The notes: generated from the letters alone by a model not told the origin. A stretch of 64,000 nucleotides of DNA from Semisulcospira habei (GCA_036245525.1 BTPG01000005.1:211025416-211089415), one strand, 5' to 3'. Numbered from the stretch's first letter, positions 44,488-53,470 are shown. Translations and numbers: made by a program.

Positions 44488-44955
44488 TTACTGCATATAA
44501 AATGGGTCAACGGCTTTGGGTGTTACTGGTAATGTGGCGACTTCTGGTTTTGTTTTTGGAGTGTCTGATTTTTTGGTCACTGTACGAGTCTGTGGTTTGT
44601 ATTTTTTGTATAATTGATAACCTACGTAACCAAATCCGACAACAAATGCGGCAACTATATATTTTGTTGTTTCACTGTCAGACTTAGTTGTTTGTCTCTC
44701 ACTTTGATGAAGGTGTCCTGTCGGTGTCAGTCCTGATGGTAGTGACGGTCCTGACGATCCTGACGGTCCTAACGGTGGATCAGTCACATGAGTCTTTTCT
44801 GTTTGTGCCTTAAGCTGTAATTTTTTTTGCCTATTATATTCAGCTAATCTTTTTCCAGCCTCAACCCTGCCTGGACTTTTAGTCTTCGTCACAGTTTGAA
44901 CCTGTGTCAAAACAGGGTCGGGGTTCAGTTGTGGAGTCGTCTGGGTTTCGTCCAT
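44488..44955 (-). CDS. Polinton single-span membrane protein, 155 aa
   Basis: A basic segment KSPGRVEAGKRLAEYNRQKK (residues about 27-46) precedes a Gly/Ser/Pro-rich linker, one transmembrane helix (about 101-117, YIVAAFVVGFGYVGYQL) and a Lys/Thr-rich tail ending DPFYMQ. The first 77 bp overlap the end of the 177-residue gene in a different frame, a compact viral style. Function unknown. Confidence 0.75.
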   Translation of the reverse strand: MDETQTTPQLNPDPVLTQVQTVTKTKSPGRVEAGKRLAEYNRQKKLQLKAQTEKTHVTDPPLGPSGSSGPSLPSGLTPTGHLHQSERQTTKSDSETTKYIVAAFVVGFGYVGYQLYKKYKPQTRTVTKKSDTPKTKPEVATLPVTPKAVDPFYMQ

Positions 44956-45412
44956 TTTCTTCTGCAGTAAAATTTATTTTTGAGAAATCAATATGACTCC
45001 CAGTAACAAGAAGGGTTACGACAGGTGCAAGGTAATTTCCAAACTTGTAAAACATGACACATGCTAATTTGCCAATTGAACTTGAAACAATAGGATTGCT
45101 TTCAAGGTCGTGTGATAGACTGTCACTATCCACAGGTAGAAAGTGACTCACTGCTTTTGTGTATAGGCATACAAGAGATCGACTCAAATCACGAGTCATT
45201 AGTGAAGCAATGTGGTTTTCATATTTTGAATAAAGCTTGATTAGCTCGTCAGAGGTAAGAGATTCAATATCCTCTGTCATGTATTGTCTTCCTAGATAAG
45301 TCTTTGATTTGCCTGAGACAATTACAGACAAAAGACGCTGTTTTTTCGAGTCTAAGTCTTTGTTCTCAACAGCATTGATATCATTCAATAGAAGGATTTC
45401 ATCAGGGTTCAT
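44879..45412 (-). CDS. Polinton uncharacterised protein, 177 aa
   Basis: Mostly helical and acidic. It contains a SLTSDELIKLYSKYENHIAS segment, then SHDLESNPIVSSSIGKLACV and a C-terminal hydrophobic stretch YKFGNYLAPVVTLLVTG (about 122-138) followed by an acidic tail. The ATG at 45412 follows aacaatataa. It sits between the ATPase and the 155-residue gene. Comparable proteins occur beside the ATPase in invertebrate Polintons; the role is unknown. Confidence 0.75.
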   Translation of the reverse strand: MNPDEILLLNDINAVENKDLDSKKQRLLSVIVSGKSKTYLGRQYMTEDIESLTSDELIKLYSKYENHIASLMTRDLSRSLVCLYTKAVSHFLPVDSDSLSHDLESNPIVSSSIGKLACVMFYKFGNYLAPVVTLLVTGSHIDFSKINFTAEENGRNPDDSTTEPRPCFDTGSNCDED

Positions 45413-45439
45413 TTATATTGTTATTTTAAAAAACAAAAA

Positions 45440-46051
45440 TTAATTTACTAACCCATACCCTGTGGGCTGATCTGTCTTTAAAATGAGCTTTAAATGCTTA
45501 GTTGATTTCAGTTTATTTTTTACATCATCACGTTCATGCTTATTTGGGATGACATCGTTTTCTCTGAGACAGTCTTCAAAGCTGTCACGATCCTTGCAGT
45601 AAAACAAACAGATAAACTTTAACTGTTCTCGAAAATCTTTCAGTACTGCATTATATTTCTGAGTGAGAATCCATACACTGACGTTTGCGTGTCTGCCACT
45701 GAAGGCAAGTTCTGCTAGAGTGTTTCTCTTCTTGACAATGTCTTTCTCTGCAGAACAGTCATCAACAATGAACAATGTTGGCTGTCCTTCAAATTGCTTG
45801 TAAAAATATTGTAGGTAGTCATTCAGTTTTTTCTCAGGGTCGACTAAGTATATGTTGCTGTCAGTCCAAATGAATAAACGGTTGTGATAAGCTTTGTTGT
45901 GTTTGATTGTAGGACAAAATATTACAATGTTTTCAAAGTGGTGTATGTATCTTGTTTGTAAGAGGTTAAGTACAAATTCAGTTTTACCACACCCTGTGGC
46001 ACCAACAAATAAGCCACAGTGTGGGTCAAGGGTCATTAAGCTCCGGTTCAT
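45440..46051 (-). CDS. ATP: FtsK/HerA-type genome packaging ATPase
   Basis: 203 residues from the ATG at 46051 (context attaaaatg); upstream codons of the open frame begin only with GTG. The product would pump the replicated genome into capsids. Walker A GATGCGKT (17-24), Walker B TLFIVDD (92-98), a sensor-like WILTQKYN and a FYCKD segment are present. Its length and short form fit the A32-like/adintoviral packaging ATPases. It lies 19 bp downstream of the major capsid gene. Confidence 0.93.
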   Translation of the reverse strand: MNRSLMTLDPHCGLFVGATGCGKTEFVLNLLQTRYIHHFENIVIFCPTIKHNKAYHNRLFIWTDSNIYLVDPEKKLNDYLQYFYKQFEGQPTLFIVDDCSAEKDIVKKRNTLAELAFSGRHANVSVWILTQKYNAVLKDFREQLKFICLFYCKDRDSFEDCLRENDVIPNKHERDDVKNKLKSTKHLKLILKTDQPTGYGLVN

Positions 46052-46070
46052 TTTAATACACAATATAATT

Positions 46071-47357
46071 TTAATATATGTGTCCACTCAGTCTACTTTC
46101 TGCAATATTGAGTTGTGCATCATATATCAGGTACAAATATATGTTTATGGCTGCAGCAGTTTCAACCTTCTTTTGTATCTGAATTGTTATTCCATCACTA
46201 CCGTTCTCGACAGTTCGACCTGACCCATGAAGATAATCGTCATCTGTACTACGAAGGTCTAGCCACAGTGCATACTTGTTTGTAAGGTATTGTCCGATCC
46301 TAACATCATACAGATGTAGATCTTTGCACGCAATGTTTGCAGGTTTATCTCTAATCCTTCCACCCGCAAAATACTTTGTGGTTTCGTCATAGTGTTGATA
46401 AGGCAGCATTCCTGAAGCATACACTTGATTAGGACGGCCTTCGATTGTGCAGGACAAATGTGTAATCTTAGGATTGTAGAATTTTTCTGAATCCCGTTTG
46501 TATGGTTCTGCTGGTTCAACAAACAACATAAGAATACCTTTCAGTGACCTAGCAGGCGTGTTTAAGTTTACGTTCCACATTGGGTCACTCTTGTCTTTGG
46601 GAATTAAACTATGTCTAATCACCCTGTCATAATAAATTGGAAGTCTTGACTGGTACTGATTTTGAATGAGTCTGGCTAGATCAGTGTGTGTGACAATTTC
46701 GTATTCCAAGGAAATGTTAGAGATCTTGTATGTTGCATCTGTGGCAGATGATTTAATAACTTTGGAGTAGTCATTGAAAGTTAGTTCAAAACTCAGACGG
46801 TCATTCAGTGCCCCTTGATAATAAGGCAGATGAGCTGTTAGGATTTCAAACTCAAGTGGAATGTAAAATCTGGTTCCATATGTTTCTGCTATAATAACTT
46901 CCTTTGGTACCCCAGTAGTTGTTTTGTCTCCAGCATTGATTCGAAGTTTACAAACATTATCTGGCTGTATGCCTTGGTAAATACGATCCTCTCGTTCTTC
47001 TCTTGTGAGCCAAAGATCTTTGTAACAGTAGAACACATCTGCGTCGTCAAGACTAAACACTTCCTGTCCTTCAAGTTTTACTTTAATAGTTCTAACAATT
47101 GCTCTGCCAAGATTGTCAACCAGTGTTCTGTTTACATCTGCGTCTGATGATAGTTCAATATTAAATGCTAGGCGTGCAGTGCCAGGAACAATAACGTCAC
47201 TGGGGCCTAGGTTTGGAAACTTGACTGTAAGTGTTTGGTTCTGGTCTATGGTACTTGGATTGTTTGTGATGACGATTGATTGTCTTATGCCCTTAACACC
47301 CAGAGGCTCACGTAGTTTTCTGTATGGGTCTAACTTTGATCCGTAAGACTGTGTCAT
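46071..47357 (-). CDS. MCP: Major capsid protein (probable double jelly roll)
   Basis: 428 residues from the ATG at 47357, directly after AATAAAA. It would form the hexon-like trimers of the virion shell. It is beta-rich throughout with no membrane segment. Blocks typical of Polinton capsid proteins are GTARLAFNIEL, NLGRAIVRTIKVKLEGQEV, IPLEFEILTAHLPYY, DRLSFELTFND and ALWLDLRSTDD. Invertebrate relatives are often annotated as F54H12.2-like. The frame is intact. It starts 40 bp from the divergent 410-residue gene and so shares a promoter region with it. The fold is inferred from family resemblance, not computed. Confidence 0.88.
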   Translation of the reverse strand: MTQSYGSKLDPYRKLREPLGVKGIRQSIVITNNPSTIDQNQTLTVKFPNLGPSDVIVPGTARLAFNIELSSDADVNRTLVDNLGRAIVRTIKVKLEGQEVFSLDDADVFYCYKDLWLTREEREDRIYQGIQPDNVCKLRINAGDKTTTGVPKEVIIAETYGTRFYIPLEFEILTAHLPYYQGALNDRLSFELTFNDYSKVIKSSATDATYKISNISLEYEIVTHTDLARLIQNQYQSRLPIYYDRVIRHSLIPKDKSDPMWNVNLNTPARSLKGILMLFVEPAEPYKRDSEKFYNPKITHLSCTIEGRPNQVYASGMLPYQHYDETTKYFAGGRIRDKPANIACKDLHLYDVRIGQYLTNKYALWLDLRSTDDDYLHGSGRTVENGSDGITIQIQKKVETAAAINIYLYLIYDAQLNIAESRLSGHIY

Positions 47358-47397
47358 TTTTATTATGCACAATAAAAAATAATAAATTAATAAAACA
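47358..47397. promoter_or_regulatory. Divergent start region between capsid and 410-aa genes
   Basis: Only 40 bp, almost pure A/T, separates two opposed ATGs. It contains AATAAAAATG on the minus strand and aataaattaataaaacaatg on the plus strand, so promoters for both genes must be here or inside the coding regions. Confidence 0.6.
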
Positions 47398-48630
47398 ATG
47401 GCAGCGGGAGGATTTAATCATGAAGATTTTGAAATGGATGACACGTATGATTTTGGTAATACAACAGATATGGCAGATATGACTGGTACAAGAAATATTT
47501 ACAGTTTACGTCACGAACTTTTAGAAACCAAAGTGAACTCATTTTATGATCATGTTGGTGGCCGCCCAGACAACGTAGACCCTAATCAGTTTGAACTTGA
47601 TGGCAAGGGTCATTTATATTTAAATACTGTTGACAAAGGAAAAGTACTATTGACTAACAAAAAAGACCCTAGTAGGTTTAGGGCTTTAAGTACAATAAAA
47701 AATGAAGGTGGTGTTGGTGCCTTGCGTCAACTTGGAATTGGAGGGTCTCCTGTCACGCCAAGACTGGCTAGTGTTCTTCATGACACACAAACAAAGTTGC
47801 CAACAGGGCAACAAATTGAAATGGCACCAGTAACAAGCCTACCAGAAATAGCAAACACTGTGATACAAGAAACCTCATTTACTGAAGGACAATTAAATGA
47901 TGCTATGAAAACAATAGAAGACCCACCTTTGTCAATGAGAGAGATTATGGGTTTGGATAAATCATTGCAGACAATAAGAGGTGAGATGGTTAATAATCTT
48001 GCCAAACTGGGAGAGCTTGATAAACACATAGAACGTGAAAAAGAAAAACTGGCTACCGCAGACAATGGGAATCTTGACACAGAAATAAAAGAAAGAATTC
48101 AACACAGATTAAATGATTTGCAGATAGAAAGATCAGGTCGGTTAGAAACAATTAGTATTGGAAGACAAAAACTGAAATCACAGGTCAACAGAATTAGAGA
48201 AACTATTCAGAAAATACTTCACAAAGACACTACTCTGGCTGAGAGACTTAAAACACTTTTCAGAGAACAGGGTATCACAATTGCTAGTTTAATTACAGCT
48301 CTTGGATTTATTATCAGTACTGCTGTGTTGGCTGTCTCCGGTGCTGGGGTTGGTGGGGGTGCACCGCCACCCCCGGGCCCACCGGCTCCCACAGATCCAA
48401 AAGATTTACAGTCATGGGTAAAGAAACAACTGTCTCACATATCAGACTTGCTTAAAAAATTGGCTGTGAAAGCAGTGGATGCTTTGCCTGGCATAATTGG
48501 CACTGTTGTCAGTTGGTTGATTACTACTACAGCAAAGGTAGTTGGGTTTATGGCAGAGCATGTGTGGGTCTTTTTGGTTACAGTAGGAGGGTTGATGGTG
48601 GGTTATTTAATGAAACAGATAAAGAAGTAA
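47398..48630 (+). CDS. Polinton coiled-coil protein with hydrophobic C-terminus, 410 aa
   Basis: N-terminal third: acidic Tyr/Asp-rich start and a SLRHELLETKVNSFYDHVGG block. Middle (about 190-285): long charged helices likely to form a coiled coil. Then a hydrophobic helix (about 295-315, ASLITALGFIISTAVLAVSG), a Gly/Pro hinge GAPPPPGPPAP, an amphipathic helix (KKLAVKAVDALPGIIGTVVS) and a final membrane-like segment. The amphipathic part is reminiscent of membrane-lytic minor capsid proteins of related viruses, but that is inference. Its last 24 bp overlap the opposed 416-residue gene. Confidence 0.82.
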   Translation: MAAGGFNHEDFEMDDTYDFGNTTDMADMTGTRNIYSLRHELLETKVNSFYDHVGGRPDNVDPNQFELDGKGHLYLNTVDKGKVLLTNKKDPSRFRALSTIKNEGGVGALRQLGIGGSPVTPRLASVLHDTQTKLPTGQQIEMAPVTSLPEIANTVIQETSFTEGQLNDAMKTIEDPPLSMREIMGLDKSLQTIRGEMVNNLAKLGELDKHIEREKEKLATADNGNLDTEIKERIQHRLNDLQIERSGRLETISIGRQKLKSQVNRIRETIQKILHKDTTLAERLKTLFREQGITIASLITALGFIISTAVLAVSGAGVGGGAPPPPGPPAPTDPKDLQSWVKKQLSHISDLLKKLAVKAVDALPGIIGTVVSWLITTTAKVVGFMAEHVWVFLVTVGGLMVGYLMKQIKK

Positions 48631-49857
48631 TACTCCTAATCCAGTGAGGCCTATTACCAATGCAGTTCTTTCCGACTCATGTGTGTCAGGGGTTGGTGTT
48701 GACTGTACTGGTTGTATGAGTGTCGGTGTTGGGGCTGGGGCCGGGGCCGGGGGTGTTACCGTCTGTAATGATTTTAAGGGCTGTACGTGTGTGGTTGTTG
48801 CTCCTAAGTTTACAGATTGATTGAGACCGAGTTTTTGACCAACACCTGCAACAACTATTTCATTATTATAATTTGTTATTGTACCCATTTGGAGTTGAAG
48901 GTCAGATGGTAACATGTATAACCCGATGCCAACTACAAAGTCAACTTTTGATCTGGCATATCTGAGTACGTCTTGATAGCGTTGTATGCTTGATGGGAGA
49001 TCGACTGTTGAATTAATTGAATCTTCTAGATTAGCGAGAAACTGTTTTTGTGCTTCAAATTTACCACTTCCATTCAAAATGTTTGATTTTGTTAGTGATT
49101 GTGCTCCTAGTAAACACCAGACATATGTTCTGATAGACTCATTGACGCGCTCGACTCCCGCTTGAGTAAACCCGTCAGATTTATCTAAGACAAATGTGGT
49201 CCAGGCGTTAGACTGTTTCTGCTCTATTGATCCTATCCAGACTTCAGATTTTGATGAGAATGAAGTGTACCCAGGGTAGTAATCTTGTGGGTATTGTCTG
49301 TGACTCAAAGCGTAATACAATGTACCAATGCCGTGGTGATCATCAAGTTTTTGTGTGAAGTCATACTTTGTACTGATGTTAAACTCATTACAGATGCGTT
49401 CAAATGCTTTCATATCCATGGGGTTGTTATACCTGTTGAAACTAGATTCAGTGGGCAGTGGTGTATGAAGTTCTGACAGTATACGTCTAAGCTGGTAATA
49501 AACATGGAAACGATACACAGATCTAATCAGTTTGTTTGAGTGATTCAAGTGGTCTGTAAATGAAACACCACAGCCTGTAGTTGAACATAGTATGGCAAAA
49601 TTGAGTTGGTTTTGAAACATCTGTAGTGGACTTGAAGACCACTTTCTTGCAGTTGAGTCATCTGTTATTGGAGGGTTTAGGTAATGGTCAAACGGATTCG
49701 GTACTTTGACTTGAAATAGATCTTGTACAGACACAGCTATGTCAAGCTGATTTAGTTGAATTATCTTCTGTTCATAAGTAGGTGCGACATTGTATTTGGC
49801 ATCCACATTAAATTGAAATGCGTTTGTAGTGGTGATGGTTGGTGATTTAAATTCCAT
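48607..49857 (-). CDS. Polinton uncharacterised protein with C-terminal anchor, 416 aa
   Basis: A mostly soluble region of about 330 residues contains NQLNFAILCSTTGCGVS, a SVYRFHVYYQLRRIL helix, a NRYNNPMDMKAFERICNEF block and TTFVLDKSDGFTQAGVERVN. A Pro/Thr/Ala-rich linker (TPPAPAPAPTPT) leads to a C-terminal hydrophobic helix (about 399-416). The topology suggests a tail-anchored virion or membrane protein. From memory, relatives recur in invertebrate Polintons without known function. The ATG at 49857 is 24 bp from the divergent penton-like gene. Confidence 0.8.
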   Translation of the reverse strand: MEFKSPTITTTNAFQFNVDAKYNVAPTYEQKIIQLNQLDIAVSVQDLFQVKVPNPFDHYLNPPITDDSTARKWSSSPLQMFQNQLNFAILCSTTGCGVSFTDHLNHSNKLIRSVYRFHVYYQLRRILSELHTPLPTESSFNRYNNPMDMKAFERICNEFNISTKYDFTQKLDDHHGIGTLYYALSHRQYPQDYYPGYTSFSSKSEVWIGSIEQKQSNAWTTFVLDKSDGFTQAGVERVNESIRTYVWCLLGAQSLTKSNILNGSGKFEAQKQFLANLEDSINSTVDLPSSIQRYQDVLRYARSKVDFVVGIGLYMLPSDLQLQMGTITNYNNEIVVAGVGQKLGLNQSVNLGATTTHVQPLKSLQTVTPPAPAPAPTPTLIQPVQSTPTPDTHESERTALVIGLTGLGVLLLYLFH

Positions 49858-49881
49858 CCTTTTTTATATGAGATAATAAAA
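49858..49881. promoter_or_regulatory. Divergent start region between 416-aa and penton-like genes
   Basis: 24 bp separate opposed ATGs. The plus side reads agataataaaaatg and the minus side atataaaaaaggatg. Confidence 0.55.
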
Positions 49882-50592
49882 ATGTTTATTACCTTAACAA
49901 ATCTTGACACAAGCAAACCAGTGTGGTTAACTAATGGGATTGATAATCGTGATGGTAGCAAAGCTGCAGCTATCCATGAAATGTTCTACACAGTAAAATG
50001 GTTTAATGTAGAAGATAATATATATAATAAAGTAATTTTTGATGGTAAGACTGAAGCTATACCACCTGGGTATTATGACTTTTGTACTATAGCTGAATGG
50101 TTTCAAAGTAAATTTAAAATTAAAGCAACTTTAAATCCAGCTAACCTACTTGTTACATTAGAATTTTTGACACAAAATTGGTTAAGGATCTCAGATAGAT
50201 TTGCATATTTACTTGGATTTTATATTGATGAAGATTGGTGGAGAACAGATGATTTAGATGAAGCTATGTCTGGTATTATAACAATGAAGACAAAAAGACT
50301 TAAAATAACTGGAAAACGCCCTGTCAATTTGTCAGTACACACAGTGCTAAATGTTTATTTGAAAGAACTAAACACATCTGAGAATGTTCACAATGGAAAG
50401 CCTTCAACTTTGTTGAGATGCTTACCAACTGGAACTGCTCCGTATTGTGAAAGTGTAGTTGTTAGATTTCCTAATTTGCAGTTTAAGAAATTAGGTTCTA
50501 GTTTCTTTGAGTCACTGAGTATATCTGTAACTAATCAGGATGACAAACCAGTTCTTATGCATGATTTTAGTGTTGTGTTGGAAATTAAATAA
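49882..50592 (+). CDS. Penton-like minor capsid protein candidate, 236 aa
   Basis: A beta-rich protein without membrane segments. An IPPGYYDFCTIAEWFQSKF block, DRFAYLLGF, NLSVHTVLNVYLKELNTSEN and a terminal FFESLSISVTNQDDKPV...FSVVLEIK resemble the single jelly-roll vertex proteins of Polintons, in which the last segment closes the barrel. Length fits the family. It heads a rightward block of three genes with spacers of 21-30 bp. Intact. The assignment is by pattern, so a structure prediction would settle it. Confidence 0.65.
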   Translation: MFITLTNLDTSKPVWLTNGIDNRDGSKAAAIHEMFYTVKWFNVEDNIYNKVIFDGKTEAIPPGYYDFCTIAEWFQSKFKIKATLNPANLLVTLEFLTQNWLRISDRFAYLLGFYIDEDWWRTDDLDEAMSGIITMKTKRLKITGKRPVNLSVHTVLNVYLKELNTSENVHNGKPSTLLRCLPTGTAPYCESVVVRFPNLQFKKLGSSFFESLSISVTNQDDKPVLMHDFSVVLEIK

Positions 50593-50613
50593 TTTTATTT
50601 TTGTTTATAAAAA

Positions 50614-51489
50614 ATGAGTGGTGGTCCAAAGTTGAGAATCATACCAGTTGCGTGTCCAGTAACAGAGTTGAAAGATTTGGCTGATGTACAGGATTTTGAG
50701 AAGGAAGGGGATGTTGGAGAAATATATGGTTTTGAACTTGATTCAAATGGCATGTACAAGAGGAAAGTAATTGTTGACATGAAAGACGGTGAAAAACAGA
50801 TTCCTAAACTTGGTCAGCTACGTGATGTTACTGTACCTACTCCACCTGTAAATAATTCGCCCTACAACTTAATACATGTGGGAAATAAGTGGGTGGTTTC
50901 ACCTGTGCCTGTTCCACCTCCAACAATTGACTGGGACATAAAGTTGGAATTTATTAGTCCTTATGTATACACTGATGACGAAGGTGCCTTAGTGTTTAGG
51001 AAGGTTGTTAACTCGGGGCCGCTTATTGTAAGTCTTGTTCCAAGTTTTGCCCCAGACAACAATAGCAGAGAAAAACTGAAAGTTGAAAATTATGAGAGAC
51101 GGCGGTATCTTCTTACAACTAGAAAGGGTAGATCAGATACTTCTGTTGTGTTTATGCCAGCAAGCTTAGTCATGGCTAGAGAAGCGGCAATAGTATTTGA
51201 AATTATCATGAAATCTGTTGCTACTGCTAAAGAGGCTCAAATTGCACAAGGAATTAAACTTACATGGGATGAAACAGTAACAGAATCATCAAAGGTCTTT
51301 ATTGCTATTACAAAAAATAATGATGTTATTAATGTTTCGAGCAGTGTTCCAGCTGTCAAGGTGGTGGTCGACAAAACAACTTTTGTTCGTCTAACTTACA
51401 TAAACCTTGAACACATTGATCTTATTGCATTTTATTATGCCAGCAAATTGTATACTTTTGAAGAGTTGCAAAATGTAATTGCTGATTAA
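50614..51489 (+). CDS. Polinton uncharacterised protein, 291 aa
   Basis: No hydrophobic segment. The N-terminal part has a YGFELDSNGMYKRKVIVDMKD strand-rich block and a Pro/Val linker (VSPVPVPPPTIDW). The C-terminal half alternates beta-like blocks (VFIAITKNNDVINVSSSVP) with one helix (AREAAIVFEIIMKSVATAKEAQ). The position next to the penton-like gene would suit a vertex spike or fibre, which is speculation. Its ATG follows tataaaaaatg, and its stop leads into an A-rich spacer before the next start. Confidence 0.75.
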   Translation: MSGGPKLRIIPVACPVTELKDLADVQDFEKEGDVGEIYGFELDSNGMYKRKVIVDMKDGEKQIPKLGQLRDVTVPTPPVNNSPYNLIHVGNKWVVSPVPVPPPTIDWDIKLEFISPYVYTDDEGALVFRKVVNSGPLIVSLVPSFAPDNNSREKLKVENYERRRYLLTTRKGRSDTSVVFMPASLVMAREAAIVFEIIMKSVATAKEAQIAQGIKLTWDETVTESSKVFIAITKNNDVINVSSSVPAVKVVVDKTTFVRLTYINLEHIDLIAFYYASKLYTFEELQNVIAD

Positions 51490-51517
51490 ATAAAAAAAAA
51501 TATTTGTGAATAAAAAA

Positions 51518-52204
51518 ATGGTAAACTTCTATCCGCAACTACCAACGCTTGATCCGACTGAAACAAATGTGACGACTAAAACAACACTTGCGCCTGATCC
51601 ACATATGCCAATTGCTTCAGATAAAACATTACAGGCAGACGCATTCAGATTAAATAATATTACAGAAGCTTTGAAATATTTGGAGAGTGAGGAGGCGAAA
51701 TACTCACGGTGCAAAAGACGGTATAAGACCGTTTTTAATTCTGTTCAAAACACTTCTATGGCTATTGGTGCAGTTTCAGCTTCATGTTCTGTAGGGGGTA
51801 TTGTTCTGTTCGCCACAGGAATTGGGAGTTTGGCTGGAATAGCAGTTGAGGGTGTTAGCGTTGCTACATGCCTGGCTTGCTTTGGTTTGGAAGCCTTAAA
51901 CAAGAGGTTTCACACAAAATTACAGAAACATGAAGCATAGAGTACGCTTGCTGGTGCAAAGCTGAGCAGTATGAAACTTATTATCAGTAAGGCATTAAAC
52001 GATAATTTTATTGATGATGAAGAATTTAAGCGAGTCCAGGATGATTTAAATAATTACAAGAAACAGAAGTCTGAAATACAGAATAAAATGCGTAGTCAAT
52101 CTCCCGTCAATGTTGAAGAACTGAAGGCCAGTTTTTTAGCAGAGGGAAAAAAGATAGGGGTACAGGAAACCACAGAAAAACTACACAATCTTTTAAACAA
52201 ATAA
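51518..52204 (+). pseudogene. Polinton two-helix membrane protein gene with in-frame TAG
   Basis: The frame opens at the ATG at 51518 (gaataaaaaaatgg). It encodes a Pro/Thr-rich start, a helix with KYLESEEAKYSRCKRRYK, and two hydrophobic segments (about residues 76-96 and 100-118 from this ATG), then KRFHTKLQKHEA and a TAG at 51938-51940. Reading continues open in the same frame for 87 more codons to the TAA at 52202, including a helical SKALNDNFIDDEEFKRV part with no hydrophobic segment. In related elements the two parts, as I recall, form one protein. A single nonsense change, or stop readthrough, is the simplest reading. Confidence 0.75.
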
Positions 52205-52206
52205 AA

Positions 52207-52326
52207 ATCAGATTTGGTAATCAATCAATATTTTTGTCATATGCTTCGCAGAGAGATGACACGTCATTTACACCACTTGTGCCTGATTATTTAACCCCAT
52301 CAGCACCACCACCTGAGTATTACTGA
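52207..52326 (+). pseudogene. 39-codon frame with lost start codon, PPxY motif
   Basis: The frame begins at the element's AATAAAAAT context but has C in place of the final G, so ATC stands where ATG is expected. It stays open to TGA (52324-52326) and ends SAPPPEYY. PPEY fits the PPxY late-domain consensus used by many viruses to recruit Nedd4-type ubiquitin ligases. It may be a small gene inactivated by one substitution, a non-AUG start, or chance. Confidence 0.4.
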
Positions 52327-52583
52327 GAAAAAAAAGTTTTTTTATTGTCCTTGTATCTTGATAAATCTGTCTCAGTGTCTTGGGACTTGAGTCAAGTTGT
52401 TGTAAGAACTTAGGGTAAGTACTTGTAAGAACTTAGGGTAAGTACTTGTAAGAACTTATGGTAAGTAATTAATAAGTTCTTATGGCAACACACTTAAAGG
52501 TTACCTCTGCAGGTTCCTAAAAGTTAGTTGCAACTTGTTAATAAGTATTAAGTTTCACTTGGCATCACTTGATCAGGTTCATG
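52327..52583. repeat. Polinton right subterminal region with 23 bp tandem repeat
   Basis: Three units of 23 bp (gtaagaacttagggtaagta plus ctt) run 52402-52470, followed by an inverted partner aataagttcttatgg. No gene is seen. Confidence 0.85.
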
Positions 52584-52819
52584 ATTAGGTGTTGACAGAG
52601 ACAATAGTTATAGAGAAAGATAATAGGAGACCCGTAAGATAATCAGATCAATAAGGCCGCATCAGTCATACTCATCACTTTTTAAAAATCAAAGGGTTTA
52701 TTCAGAATTAACGGGGGTAAAATTGGGGTCAAAATTTTGATATTAAAAATGGCGTAAATTAATGACTGATGCGGCTCTATTGAATTCATTGTCTTACGGG
52801 TCTCCTATTATCTTTCTCT
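52584..52819. repeat. Polinton right terminal inverted repeat, internally palindromic
   Basis: It corresponds to 36646-36904. The inner arm 52612-52669 and outer arm 52762-52819 are inverted 58 bp copies. The 28 bp next to the interior (52584-52611) match 36877-36904. Confidence 0.92.
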
Positions 52820-52861
52820 CGGCCGACGTCGGCCTGATAGCCTTTGCGCACTGGGACTAGG
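52820..52861. mobile_element. Family F hairpin, right half of Polinton target
   Basis: cggccgacgtcggcct and gcctttgcgcactgggac continue the hairpin cut at 36645. The first five bases duplicate 36641-36645. Confidence 0.8.
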
Positions 52862-53470
52862 TGCAGGATGATGAGGCACGCTTGAGTGCAGTTTAGCCGC
52901 ACTCGCGCGTTTAGCCTCCCTTCAAAGTCAGAGGGGGTTTTTCCGTGCTATTTTTACCAATAAAATAAAATACAATCGAGTCTGCTTACAACAAGGTCGG
53001 ATATAGCGAAACTCAGATAATTATAACAACACTTTTTCAGAGCTCGCGACAGCACTCATGAACTCTTCCTATGAAAATCATGTCGATATCCCTTATAAAA
53101 CATGTGCAGACTTACAATGGCCAACGGCGAAACGAGCCTGAAAGTCTGATGAAACTGATAATACTAATATTAATTCACCGAAACACTGAAAGTATTTTTT
53201 AAAAATTCGTTCTGATTACTTGTGTTTTTCGGAGTTCCTTCTGATTTTTTAACGACTTCTTCTATCAATTCTCATTTGGTAAAATTTGCTTGTGTACAGA
53301 GTTCTTGGGTCCCCACTAGTCTATAGCCGCGGCGCTAGATGTTGAAGTTTTTACGTATGTGAGATGAATCTTCTTTATGCAAGGTGAATTCGTCTGACAT
53401 TTTGTGTATGTTGTTTGCTTGCACACTTTCACTGACAAAGTGTATCACAAAATCAGTAAAGGTTTCAGTT
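52862..53470. other. No gene recognised
   Basis: Ordinary AT-rich flank sequence. Confidence 0.4.

Noticed and set aside
44879..45412. Candidate Polinton protease
   Set aside because: No His-Asp/Glu-Cys arrangement; the sequence is helical with a hydrophobic C-terminal stretch.
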